From the NCBI GenBank assembly GCA_964386565.1, contig CAYLRU010000003.1:62001-126000 (forward strand): 64,000 bases of DNA. Reading direction: 5' to 3'. This document shows positions 43,013 to 51,462 of this stretch, piece by piece. Under the pieces are notes generated by a model. The model made no database searches. It was given only the letters and a program-made list of their open reading frames with translations, and was not told the origin of the DNA. This stretch comes from CAYLRU01 sp964386565 (GTDB lineage: Bacteria > Desulfobacterota > Desulfobacteria > Desulfobacterales > UBA5616). The number at the start of each line of letters is the position of its first letter. The first letter of the stretch is position 1. Position numbers and translations under genes: made by a program.

Positions 43013-46000
43013 ATGTCTAAAGACGTTACCGGATCTGTAATGGTGATCGGTGCGGGCATCTCCGGCATTCAGGCGTCCCTGGATTTGGCGGATTCGGGGT
43101 ACCTGGTGTATCTGGTGGATAAGAATTCCGCCATCGGCGGTGTGATGGCCCAACTGGATAAGACCTTCCCCACCAACGACTGTTCCATGTGCATCATTTC
43201 GCCCAAACTGGTGGAGGCCGGAAGGCATCTGAACATCGAACTGCTCACACTCACCCGGGTTGAAGGCATATCCGGAGAACCGGGGAATTTTACCGTTATA
43301 CTGTCCGAGAAACCGCGCTATGTGGATTTGGATAAATGTACGGCATGCGGGGAATGCGTAAAAGTCTGTCCGGTGGACACCCCCAGTGTGTTCGACGAAA
43401 ACCTCCGCCTTAAAAAAGCGGCGTACAAACTGTATCCCCAGGCCATGCCCGGGGCCTATGCCATTGAAAAAAAAGGTTTAGCACCGTGCAAGGTCGGATG
43501 CCCGGCCCATCCCAGCATCCAGGGTTTTATCGCCCTTTCCCGTCAGGGAAAGTACCAGGAAGCCCTTGATCTTTTCAGACAGGACCATCCTTTCCCCGGT
43601 GTGTGCGGGCGGGTCTGCCACCAGCCCTGTGAAAGCGTCTGTACGCGAAACGAAGTGGACGAACCTATTGCCATCCGATCCCTTCACCGGTTTCTTTTTG
43701 ACAGGGAACGGGAAACGGGAACCCGTTTTGTCCCTGAAAAAAAACAGGATCGGGAAGAAAAAATCGCCATTATCGGGGCCGGGCCCGCCGGACTCACCTG
43801 TGCCTATTTTCTGGCCATAGAAGGATACCGGGTCACTGTCTTTGAGAAACTGCCGGTACTGGGCGGAATGCTAACCGTGGGAATCCCATCCTATCGGTTG
43901 CCCCGGGAAGTGATTGCATCGGAAATCCAAGTCATTAAGGACCTGGGGGTTGAATTTAAAACCGGTGTTGAAATCGGAAAAGACATTACCATCGCCCAGC
44001 TTCGGAAACAGGGGTTCAAGGCCTTTTTCATGGGAATCGGGGCCCATGAATGCAAGGCGCTTGGGATTGAAGGAGAATCCCTTGAAGGTGTTTACCCCGG
44101 TGTTGAATTTTTAAGAGATGTCAACTTAGGCAACCGGGTCAGCTTAAAAGACCGGGTAGCGGTGATCGGCGGCGGCAACGTGGCCATGGACTCGGTAAGA
44201 ACGGCCTTGAGAACCGGTTCAAAAAAACCCATGGTGATTTACCGCCGCAGCGAGGCGGAAATGCCGGCCAACCCGGAAGAAATACAGGAATGCCGTGAAG
44301 AAGGTATCGAAATCATGACGCTAACCAACCCGGTTCGGATTCTCGGTGAAAACGGTAAGGTAACGGGCATTGAATGCATCAAAATGGAACTGGGAGAGCC
44401 GGACCAAAGCGGCAGGCGGCGACCGGAGCCCATTGCCGGAACCGAATTCATCATCGCAGTGGACAACGTGATTCCGGCCATCGGCCAGGAATCCGACTGG
44501 GCCTGCCTCACGGATGAATGTACCTGTTCCTTAAGCGAGTGGGGAACCCTCCAGGTGGACCCCGTAACCCTGCAAACTGATGACCCGGATATTTTTTCCG
44601 GCGGGGATGCGGTCACCGGACCCCGCATGGTGGTTGATGCTATTGCTGCGGGAAAGGAAGCTGCCATATCAATTGACCGGTTTATCCGGGGTGAAGATCT
44701 CAAAAAGGACCGGGTAAGGGAATTAAAGGCGGTAATAGACGTGGACACCCGTCAGGCAGAACCGGTCCCGAGGCAGCACATGCCCCTTTTACCCGAAAAA
44801 GAACGGGTGCAGAACTTCAACGAGGTTCAACTCGGTCTGGATAAGACCGCAGCCGGCATTGAGGCGGACCGTTGCCTGTCCTGCGGAATCTGCTCGGAGT
44901 GCTACCAGTGCGTTACCGCCTGCCTGCCCGAAGCGATCAACCACGACATGACGCCGAAACAACATACCGTAAACGTGGGAGCGGTTATTCTGGCACCGGG
45001 ATTCAAACCGTTTGATCCTTCGGTGTATGAATCCTACGGATATGGGTCCCACCCCAATATCGTCACCAGCCTGGAGTTTGAACGGATGCTGTCCGCTTCC
45101 GGGCCCTACGAGGGACATCTCGTCAGGCCGTCGGACAAAAAACCGCCGAAAAAGATCGCCTGGCTCCAATGCGTGGGGTCCCGGGACATCAATATCGCCG
45201 ACCACAGCTACTGCTCATCGGTCTGCTGCATGTTCGCCACCAAGGAGGCCGTCATCGCCAAGGAGCACAGCAGCGATCCGTTGGAAACCACCATCTTTTT
45301 TATGGATATGCGGACCTTTGGAAAAGAATTCGAGAAGTATTATATGCGGGCCCAGGAAGAAAGCGGGGTCCGGTATGTCCGGTCCAGGATTCATTCCGTG
45401 TTTCCCCTGGATGAAAACCGGCTCCGCATCGTCTATGCCACTGAAACCGGCAGCAATATTGAAGATGTATTCGACATGGTCGTGCTTTCCGTGGGGTTGT
45501 CTCCGGCCCGGAACGCTGTTGAACTTGCGCAAAAACTGGGAATCGACCTCAACGACTACGGTTATGCGAAAACCGGCAGCCTGACGCCGGTGACAACCAG
45601 TCGGGAAGGCATATATGTCTGCGGTACTTTCCAGGAGCCAAAGGACATTCCCCAGTCGGTGATGGAAGCCTCTGCCGCGGCATCGGCTGCAACGGAAAAA
45701 CTGGCCCGATCAAGATGGTCCTTAACCCGTGAAAAAGAGGTTCCTCCCGAAATCGATGTGTCCGGCCAGGAACCCCGGATCGGCGTGTTCGTCTGCAACT
45801 GCGGCATCAACATCGGGGGGATTGCCGACGTGCCGGCGGTACGGGATTATGCGCAGACACTTCCCCATGTGGTGCATGTGGAGCAGAACCTGTTTACCTG
45901 TTCCCAGGACACTCAGGACCACATGAAACAGGTTATCCGGGAAAAAGGGATCAACCGCGTAGTGGTGGCTTCCTGCTCGCCACGGACCCATGAACCCCTT

Positions 46001-47464
46001 TTCCAGGAGACCATTCAGGATGCGGGATTAAACCGCTACCTGTTTGAAATGGCCAACATCCGGGATCAGAATACCTGGGTGCATATGAATGATCCGGAAA
46101 AAGCCACGCAAAAGGCCAAGGATCTGGTTCGGATGGCCGTTGCCAAGGCCGCCCATATCGAACCCCTTCATCAGGAAAAGCTGGAGATACTGCAGTCCGC
46201 CCTGATTGTGGGCGGCGGGGTCGCCGGTATGGAATCAGCACTTTCCATCGCGAACCAGGGATTTGACGTTCATCTGGTGGAAAAATCATCCGAGTTGGGC
46301 GGCATCGCCAATATTCTGCGATCAGCCTGGCAGGGAGAGCCCGTTCCCCCTTACCTGGACGGGTTGAAAAACCGTGTCGTCGATCATCCCCGTATCACGG
46401 TTCATTTTAATTCCCAGGTGTCGTCCACAACCGGCTCCATCGGCCGGTTCACCACGACCCTGACTTCCGGAAACGGTTCGAAAAGCCGGACCGAGGTAAA
46501 ACACGGCATCACCATTCTGGCCACCGGCGGCAGGGAATATCAGCCGACCGAGTATTTGTATGGGGAACACCCGGACGTCTTGACCCACTTGGATCTGGAT
46601 GTGGCCTTTACGCAGAATGATCCCAGGCTGCGAAAGACCAAATCAGCGGTCTTTATTCAGTGTGTCGGTTCCCGAACATCCGAACGGCCTTACTGCTCCA
46701 AGATTTGCTGCACACACAGCCTTAAAAGCGCCATGGCCTTGAAAAAAATAAACCCGCGAATGAAGGTGTTTATCATTTACCGGGATATACGGTCTTATGG
46801 ATTTCGGGAAGCGCTTTACAAGCAGGCCCGGGAAAACGGGATCATCTTTATTCGTTATGAACCGGAAAACCCGCCTGAATTGAAAAAAGACGACCAGGGT
46901 GCTCTTTCCCTGACCGTCACCGACCATGTGCTCCGTATGCCCGCTCACCTTCACCCGGACATGGTGGTTTTGGCAGCAGCCATTTTGCCCAATGAAAATA
47001 AGAACCTGTATGAACTGTTCAAGGTTCCGGTGAACCAGGAAGGCTTTCTGGTGGAAGCCCACGCCAAGTTGAGACCGGTTGATTTTGCTTCCGACGGATT
47101 GTTTTTAGCCGGGTTGGCACATTATCCCAAGCCCCTGGAGGAAACCATTGCCCAAGCCAAGGCCGCTGCTGCCCGGGCCATGACCATTTTATCCAAGGAA
47201 TCAATTCTTGTGGGCGGTATTGTTTCAGCAGTGGATCCGGACCGGTGCGCCGCATGCCTGACCTGTGTACGGACCTGTCCTTTCGGCGTTCCGTATATAG
47301 GAGAACAGGGATACGCGGTCATTGAGGCGGCGGAATGCCATGGATGCGGCATCTGCGCATCGGAATGCCCCGGCAAGGCCATTACCCTCAAGCATTTCAC
47401 CGATGACCAGATCGTGGCAAAGGAAGATGCCCTGTTCACGGAAGAAGCCATGGCCGGTGTATAA
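43013..47464 (+). CDS. hdrA: Giant HdrA-type flavoprotein: HdrA with inserted GltD/NfnB module, plus second HdrA and ferredoxin domain
   Basis: 1483 residues. Residues 1-155 are the start of an HdrA: FAD motif G-A-G-I-S-G near 13, the C-S-M-C site, and a ferredoxin motif with Cys109, 112, 115, 119. Residues about 157-600 are a complete GltD/NfnB module: two N-terminal Cys groups (C-K-V-G-C, V-C-G-R-V-C-H-Q-P-C-E-S-V-C), FAD motif G-A-G-P-A-G and NAD(P) motif G-G-G-N-V-A. HdrA then resumes at Cys-rich residues 620-635. A second HdrA unit runs about 920-1400, with its own G-G-G-V-A-G FAD motif near 1063. Two [4Fe-4S] motifs close the protein (1409-1455). The design suggests NAD(P)H input into a bifurcating or confurcating flavin. 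Confidence 0.93.
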   Translation: MSKDVTGSVMVIGAGISGIQASLDLADSGYLVYLVDKNSAIGGVMAQLDKTFPTNDCSMCIISPKLVEAGRHLNIELLTLTRVEGISGEPGNFTVILSEKPRYVDLDKCTACGECVKVCPVDTPSVFDENLRLKKAAYKLYPQAMPGAYAIEKKGLAPCKVGCPAHPSIQGFIALSRQGKYQEALDLFRQDHPFPGVCGRVCHQPCESVCTRNEVDEPIAIRSLHRFLFDRERETGTRFVPEKKQDREEKIAIIGAGPAGLTCAYFLAIEGYRVTVFEKLPVLGGMLTVGIPSYRLPREVIASEIQVIKDLGVEFKTGVEIGKDITIAQLRKQGFKAFFMGIGAHECKALGIEGESLEGVYPGVEFLRDVNLGNRVSLKDRVAVIGGGNVAMDSVRTALRTGSKKPMVIYRRSEAEMPANPEEIQECREEGIEIMTLTNPVRILGENGKVTGIECIKMELGEPDQSGRRRPEPIAGTEFIIAVDNVIPAIGQESDWACLTDECTCSLSEWGTLQVDPVTLQTDDPDIFSGGDAVTGPRMVVDAIAAGKEAAISIDRFIRGEDLKKDRVRELKAVIDVDTRQAEPVPRQHMPLLPEKERVQNFNEVQLGLDKTAAGIEADRCLSCGICSECYQCVTACLPEAINHDMTPKQHTVNVGAVILAPGFKPFDPSVYESYGYGSHPNIVTSLEFERMLSASGPYEGHLVRPSDKKPPKKIAWLQCVGSRDINIADHSYCSSVCCMFATKEAVIAKEHSSDPLETTIFFMDMRTFGKEFEKYYMRAQEESGVRYVRSRIHSVFPLDENRLRIVYATETGSNIEDVFDMVVLSVGLSPARNAVELAQKLGIDLNDYGYAKTGSLTPVTTSREGIYVCGTFQEPKDIPQSVMEASAAASAATEKLARSRWSLTREKEVPPEIDVSGQEPRIGVFVCNCGINIGGIADVPAVRDYAQTLPHVVHVEQNLFTCSQDTQDHMKQVIREKGINRVVVASCSPRTHEPLFQETIQDAGLNRYLFEMANIRDQNTWVHMNDPEKATQKAKDLVRMAVAKAAHIEPLHQEKLEILQSALIVGGGVAGMESALSIANQGFDVHLVEKSSELGGIANILRSAWQGEPVPPYLDGLKNRVVDHPRITVHFNSQVSSTTGSIGRFTTTLTSGNGSKSRTEVKHGITILATGGREYQPTEYLYGEHPDVLTHLDLDVAFTQNDPRLRKTKSAVFIQCVGSRTSERPYCSKICCTHSLKSAMALKKINPRMKVFIIYRDIRSYGFREALYKQARENGIIFIRYEPENPPELKKDDQGALSLTVTDHVLRMPAHLHPDMVVLAAAILPNENKNLYELFKVPVNQEGFLVEAHAKLRPVDFASDGLFLAGLAHYPKPLEETIAQAKAAAARAMTILSKESILVGGIVSAVDPDRCAACLTCVRTCPFGVPYIGEQGYAVIEAAECHGCGICASECPGKAITLKHFTDDQIVAKEDALFTEEAMAGV

Positions 47465-47495
47465 CCGGCGTATAAATTACGGAGGAGGTGTGCAA

Positions 47496-47921
47496 ATGAC
47501 GGATACATTCGAACCCCGGATCATTGCCTTTTGCTGCCGATACTGAGCGTATGCCTCGGCGGACCTGGCAGGTTCCATGCGGTTGTCCTACCCGGACAAT
47601 GTCAAGATCATCCAGGTGCCCTGCACCGGCAGGGTGGATATCATCCATCTGCTCAGAGCCATAGAGGACGGCGCGGACGGTGTCTACGTGGCCGGGTGCC
47701 TGGAAGGGGAATGTCATTTCATCAACGGTAATCTCAAAACCCGGAAAAAGGTCGAATACGTAAAGAAGGTACTGGAACAAATCGGCATGGAACCGGAGCG
47801 GGTGGAAATGTTCAACCTGTCATCCGCCATGGGCTCCCGGTTTGCCGAAATTGCACGCGAAATGACGGAAAAAATAAGGAATTTGGGCGCAAGTCCGGTG
47901 AAAAAGAAAAAAGCCGCTTAA
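47496..47921 (+). CDS. mvhD: MvhD-type [2Fe-2S] subunit, selenoprotein with in-frame TGA (Sec17)
   Basis: 141 residues when the TGA at 47544-47546 is read as selenocysteine. The start ATG has a gaggaggtg site. The opening I-I-A-F-C-C-R-Y-U-A-Y-A-S-A-D-L-A-G matches the MvhD/FrhD signature F-C-C-x-x-C-x-Y-x-x-A-D, with Sec replacing the third cysteine. Reading continues in the same frame without a break (V-P-C-T-G-R-V-D, G-C-L-E-G-E-C-H-F), ending in a basic tail. MvhD passes electrons between HdrA and a partner, here presumably the MetFV reductase. An automatic gene caller would report either a 16-residue stub or a truncated protein from 47577. Confidence 0.92.
47547..47581 (+). promoter_or_regulatory. 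Candidate bacterial SECIS element after the mvhD TGA
   Basis: Fourteen bases after the TGA a compact stem forms: GGACCT (47561-47566) with AGG-T-TCC (47570-47576), leaving one bulged U (47573) and a loop GGC. A lower helix of five pairs (47548-47552 with 47577-47581, one G-U) can close it. Distance, bulged U and Gs in the loop match what SelB recognises. In the E. coli fdhF element the bulge is on the other arm, so the match is not exact. Confidence 0.7.
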
Positions 47922-47933
47922 GAGAGGTGACCC

Positions 47934-48599
47934 ATGATTATCGCCGATCGAAAACCCCTTGAAGAAATACTGGAAATGGTGAAGGGCTGTCAAAAAGTGT
48001 TGCTTTTGGGATGCAAGGGCTGTGTGACCGTCTGCAACGTGGGAGGCCAAAAAGAGGTCGAAATCCTTGCCGCCACGTTGAAAATCGCCCGCAGAAAAGA
48101 GCAAAACAACATTGAAATCGATGAAAAGATCCTGGAAAGACAATGCGATCCCGAGTACATCGAACAGGTCAAGGACCTGGTGGGAGAATATGACGCCGTC
48201 CTTTCCATGGCATGCGGTGTGGGGCCCCAGTTTTTGTCCGAAGCCTATCCCGGGCAGAAGTTTTTCCCCATGGTCAACACCACGTTCATGGGGGGTGCGG
48301 TTCAACACGGCATCTGGGAAGAACGGTGTGCCGGCTGCGGAACCTGCATCATTCACCTGTTTGACGGCATGTGCCCCATTGCACGGTGTTCCAAAAGCCT
48401 GCTTCACGGTCCCTGTGGCGGATCTGCCGCGGGAAAATGTGAAATCGACAAAAACGTGGTCTGTATCTGGGATTTGATTGTTAAAAAGAAAATGGAACAG
48501 GGCCGCCTGGATGATCTCCTCGAAATAAACCCCTTGAAGGACTGGAGAACCGCCAGGGACGGAGGACCCCGCAAGAGCACAAGGGAGGAACTGGTATAA
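47934..48599 (+). CDS. metV: MetV, zinc/iron-sulfur partner of methylenetetrahydrofolate reductase
   Basis: 221 residues. The N-terminal part has a Cys-rich L-L-L-G-C-K-G-C-V-T-V-C motif. The C-terminal part has a dense set (C-A-G-C-G-T-C, M-C-P-I-A-R-C-S-K, G-P-C-G-G, K-C-E-I) of the MTHFR_C/MetV family. In acetogens MetV binds MetF and links it to the Hdr-MvhD electron carriers. It is placed 12 bases after mvhD with a gagaggtga site, and its stop overlaps the metF start (TAATG). Confidence 0.92.
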   Translation: MIIADRKPLEEILEMVKGCQKVLLLGCKGCVTVCNVGGQKEVEILAATLKIARRKEQNNIEIDEKILERQCDPEYIEQVKDLVGEYDAVLSMACGVGPQFLSEAYPGQKFFPMVNTTFMGGAVQHGIWEERCAGCGTCIIHLFDGMCPIARCSKSLLHGPCGGSAAGKCEIDKNVVCIWDLIVKKKMEQGRLDDLLEINPLKDWRTARDGGPRKSTREELV

Positions 48600-49531
48600 T
48601 GGAAGCCTTAAAATCCGGAAGCCGATTGGAAAAGGTGTTAAGATCCGGGCAGTTTGCATTCACCGGTGAGTGCGGCCCGCCCAAGGGTGCCAATGTATCC
48701 CATTTAAAAGAAAAGCTTGCCCATTTGCGGGGTGTCGTGGACGCCGTCAACATTACCGACAACCAGACCGCCGTGGTGCGGATGTCCAGCCTGGCCGCCT
48801 CGGCCATCATGGTGGGTGAAGGTATGGAACCCAACTATCAACTGGTCTGCCGGGACAGAAACCGACTGGCCCTGATGAGTGACATTCTCGGCGCTGCATC
48901 GCTGGGCATCAAGAACATGCTGTGCCTTTCCGGAGATCACCAGAAATTCGGAAATCACCCGGAATCCAAAAATGTCTATGACATCGACTCCATGCAGCTC
49001 ATCGCCTTGGTCAAAAAAATGCGGGATGAAGGCGTATTCCCAAACGGGGAAAAAATCGACGAACCACCCAAACTGTTTATCGGCGCCGCCTGTAATCCTT
49101 TTGCCGATCCGTTCGAATACCGGGTGTACCGCCTTGCCAACAAGATTAAGGCAGGGGCGGATTTCATCCAAACCCAGTGTATTTACAACATGGACAAATT
49201 CAGAACGTTCATGAAAATGGCCGTGGACATGGGCCTTTGCGAAAAGTGCTATATCCTGGCCGGCGTCACCCCCCTGAAAAGCGTCCGGATGGCCCAGTAC
49301 ATGGCTACCCAGGTCCCGGGCATGGATGTACCGGATGTACTGATCAAGCGGTTAAAAGATGCCGGCAAGGGGAACTATGCCGAGGAAGGCATCAAAATCA
49401 CCCTGGAGCAGATAGAGGCGTTCAAGGAAATGGAAGGCGTGGCAGGTGTCCATCTCATGGCCATTGAATGGGAACACCGGGTTCCGGAAATCGCCGAACG
49501 CGCCAAGGTCCTGCCCAGACCGGATGTATAA
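48599..49531 (+). CDS. metF: 5,10-methylenetetrahydrofolate reductase
   Basis: 310 residues, a TIM barrel with FMN/FAD. Motifs are F-A-F-T-G-E-C-G-P-P-K-G near residue 18 (catalytic Glu), the A-V-N-I-T-D-N segment near 50, M-L-C-L-S-G-D-H near 105, G-A-A-C-N-P near 160, and F-I-Q-T-Q-C-I-Y near 190. It interconverts methylene- and methyl-tetrahydrofolate in the Wood-Ljungdahl methyl branch, in either direction according to whether the cell fixes CO2 or oxidises acetyl units. Its position after hdrA-mvhD-metV matches the acetogen MetFV-HdrABC-MvhD complex. Confidence 0.94.
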   Translation: MEALKSGSRLEKVLRSGQFAFTGECGPPKGANVSHLKEKLAHLRGVVDAVNITDNQTAVVRMSSLAASAIMVGEGMEPNYQLVCRDRNRLALMSDILGAASLGIKNMLCLSGDHQKFGNHPESKNVYDIDSMQLIALVKKMRDEGVFPNGEKIDEPPKLFIGAACNPFADPFEYRVYRLANKIKAGADFIQTQCIYNMDKFRTFMKMAVDMGLCEKCYILAGVTPLKSVRMAQYMATQVPGMDVPDVLIKRLKDAGKGNYAEEGIKITLEQIEAFKEMEGVAGVHLMAIEWEHRVPEIAERAKVLPRPDV

Positions 49532-49548
49532 TAAAATGCCTGGAAGCG

Positions 49549-49606
49549 GGTCCAAAACTTCGTCTAAAGCCCGATAGCGGCGTTGCGGCCCGGCTTAAAA
49601 TGCTCG
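49549..49606. repeat. Possible dispersed intergenic repeat
   Basis: The segment (ccaaaacttcgtctaaag, then gcggcgttgcggcccggctt) resembles, in reverse orientation, the intergenic sequence near 7870-7915 (aagccgggcc, aac, then gtctaaa). I also recall similar sequences between genes in related sulfate reducers, but could not test this. It is not coding in any frame with a plausible start. Confidence 0.3.
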
Positions 49607-49639
49607 ATAGATATCACTTGTTATCAAATCATTCGTCCG

Positions 49640-49686
49640 TTTGAAATAAGGCAGGGGCGGGAAACCCGTCCCTGCCTTATTTCAAA
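49640..49686. repeat. Long near-perfect hairpin (22-bp arms)
   Basis: Two 22-base arms (49640-49661 and 49665-49686) pair with a single G-U and a three-base loop aaa; the core is ggcaggggcggg against cccgtccctgcc. No T-run follows on either strand, so it is not a standard terminator, although it lies between metF and the next gene. It may be a palindromic mobile repeat. The remainder of the 49532-49967 gap shows no gene. Confidence 0.6.
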
Positions 49687-49967
49687 TTCCTTGCCGATAA
49701 TCAGCCGCAAGCCGGACCGTTGCAAAATAACATACCCCCATCGACTATCCATTGATCCCTTCATAGACCTTATCAGCGTCGTCCAAACGCATACAACATG
49801 AAGATATTGTTGATTTTCATATTGTATTAAAGGACCGATTGGGGTAAACAGTACGGAAAACATTTCTCCATCACGAAAAGACATAAAATTTCATCCGTCG
49901 GTACCACAGGACTCTTCGGCTCAGGTTCAACTCATACGCAGGCAACAATGCTCCACGGGAGGGTATA

Positions 49968-50456
49968 ATGACTGAAAAAAGCGATTCCAGGGACGAAAAA
50001 CGCAAACGCCTTCAAACCAGGGACTGGATAATTATCGGGTTGGCCCTTACCGTCTTTCTGCTGATGCTGGGATACGTCAGGGAAAATGCTTCGAATTACA
50101 AACTCAGGATAGACAACCAGCGATTGGAAAATGATTTGCAGTTAATCGGCGTCCTGATTTCAACATATATAGAGACCCGACAAAAAGAAATTGAGGTAAA
50201 TGACCAGTTGTGCAAGGAAAAACTGAACCGGGGCTATCTTGAATTCTACGAAAAACTGGGATTAAAATCAGACTCCATAAAATATTTTAAAGAAAGGGTT
50301 TCAGAGGCGGTCCTCGAAAGACAAAATCTGGTTTCACAAAGAAACGAAAAAGCAGCATCATATAATGCATATGCACAGAGTCTTGATTGGGAAACCTATG
50401 GAAACAATCTGTACAATCTGCCCCAAGAGATTGAATTGATGAAAAATGACGATTGA
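49968..50456 (+). CDS. Membrane-anchored coiled-coil hypothetical protein
   Basis: 162 residues with a gggagggt site. A charged N-terminus is followed by one membrane helix (about 24-42). A long helical, charged region (about 50-145) then carries several Glu/Lys/Arg heptad-like stretches (R-L-E-N-D-L-Q-L, E-R-V-S-E-A-V-L-E-R-Q-N). No family was recognised. The topology suggests a periplasmic or cytoplasmic coiled coil tethered to the membrane. It is isolated between metF and a flavoprotein gene. Confidence 0.6.
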   Translation: MTEKSDSRDEKRKRLQTRDWIIIGLALTVFLLMLGYVRENASNYKLRIDNQRLENDLQLIGVLISTYIETRQKEIEVNDQLCKEKLNRGYLEFYEKLGLKSDSIKYFKERVSEAVLERQNLVSQRNEKAASYNAYAQSLDWETYGNNLYNLPQEIELMKNDD

Positions 50457-50601
50457 GTTGCCGCCGGACAATGGCCGGTCAGTAAGTGTTCAGCCTTTTG
50501 AAAAACTGGTTCAATCGGGCTTAAGATCAAGACGGACCGAGAGGGGTTTTGATACCATTTCCAAGCGTTAGCCGGAAAATAATAACAAGGAGGATTATTT
50601 T

Positions 50602-51168
50602 ATGAAAGTCTTAGGCCTTGTATGCAGTCCGCGAAAGGGAGGAAACACGGAAATTCTGATCAGCCACGCACTGGCGTCGGCCCGTGAGGCCGGGGCCCAA
50701 ACCGAAATGCTTCATGTAGCGGATCTTAATATTGCGCCATGCGACGCCTGCGACGCCTGCAGGGCGGAAGGGGTCTGCATCGTTGAAGACGACATGCAAA
50801 CCGTTTATGAACAACTGGATCAGGCTGACGGCGTCATATTCGGCACACCGGTCTATTTTCTCAATGTAAGTGCCCAGGCAAAAGCCATCATTGACAGGAC
50901 CTATGCCTACCTGATGAAGGGAAAATTAAGGGGCAAGGTGGCTGCCGTAATTGCAGCGGCAAGACGCGTGGGGGCGGGCCAGGTACTGAGTCTGATGTAT
51001 TCCTATTTCAGTGCGCAGAGAATGATCATCGCCGGTGGCGGTATCGGTTACGGCCGTGAAAAAGGGGAAGTAAATCAAGGACCGGGCATGTCTCCCTTTC
51101 TGTCCGCTGTCGAAGAAGCACGGGCCGTGGGCAGGAATGTCGTTAAAATGAAAAACAGGATTCGCTGA
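50602..51168 (+). CDS. Iron-sulfur flavoprotein (NADPH-dependent FMN reductase family)
   Basis: 188 residues, flavodoxin-like. The FMN phosphate loop is C-S-P-R-K-G-G-N-T-E (residues 8-17). The compact cluster motif C-x2-C-x2-C-x5-C (C-D-A-C-D-A-C then C at about residue 57) is the [4Fe-4S] site of archaeal and anaerobe iron-sulfur flavoproteins. G-T-P-V-Y-F follows. It transfers electrons to or from small carriers, possibly in oxygen or peroxide detoxification. A caaggagg site precedes the ATG. A TIGR04076 gene follows after 18 bases. Confidence 0.9.
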   Translation: MKVLGLVCSPRKGGNTEILISHALASAREAGAQTEMLHVADLNIAPCDACDACRAEGVCIVEDDMQTVYEQLDQADGVIFGTPVYFLNVSAQAKAIIDRTYAYLMKGKLRGKVAAVIAAARRVGAGQVLSLMYSYFSAQRMIIAGGGIGYGREKGEVNQGPGMSPFLSAVEEARAVGRNVVKMKNRIR

Positions 51169-51186
51169 AGGGAAAAGGAGGAGAAA

Positions 51187-51459
51187 ATGGCGGATATGTA
51201 CCCGGTAAAAATAAAGGTGATCTCTCAAACAGGCACATGCGAAGCCGGTCATAAGGTTGGAGATGAATTTGACTGTATCGGGCTGTCTCCTGGAGGAATT
51301 TGTATTTTTGCCCTGAATTCAATCATGCCGTTTATGATGCCGTTGATGTTCGGTGGAACATTTTCTTGGTCCCAGGACCCGGATACGGTTGAGGCGGTCT
51401 GCCCGGATGCGGAAAATCCCGTTGTTTTCGAATTGCAGCGGATTAAATCCGGTCAGTAG
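51187..51459 (+). CDS. TIGR04076 family small protein
   Basis: 90 residues with a gaaaaggaggag site. The family pattern is visible: an opening V-K-I-K-V-I-S-Q-T-G-T-C, then G-H-K-V-G-D-E-F-D-C-I-G-L-S-P-G-G-I-C near residue 25 and a C-terminal C-P-D-A-E-N-P-V-V-F-E. Three to four Cys suggest metal or redox chemistry, but the function of the family is not known. It is co-directional and close to the iron-sulfur flavoprotein gene, so likely an operon. Confidence 0.85.
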   Translation: MADMYPVKIKVISQTGTCEAGHKVGDEFDCIGLSPGGICIFALNSIMPFMMPLMFGGTFSWSQDPDTVEAVCPDAENPVVFELQRIKSGQ

Positions 51460-51462
51460 CGG

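Noticed and set aside
47820..48659. 279-codon minus-strand ORF
   Set aside because: Antisense to metV and its junctions; the Cys-rich MetV frame is clearly the coding one.
49624..49884. 86-codon minus-strand ORF
   Set aside because: Much of it is the long hairpin read through; repeats of the same peptide in both arms show it is a palindrome artefact.
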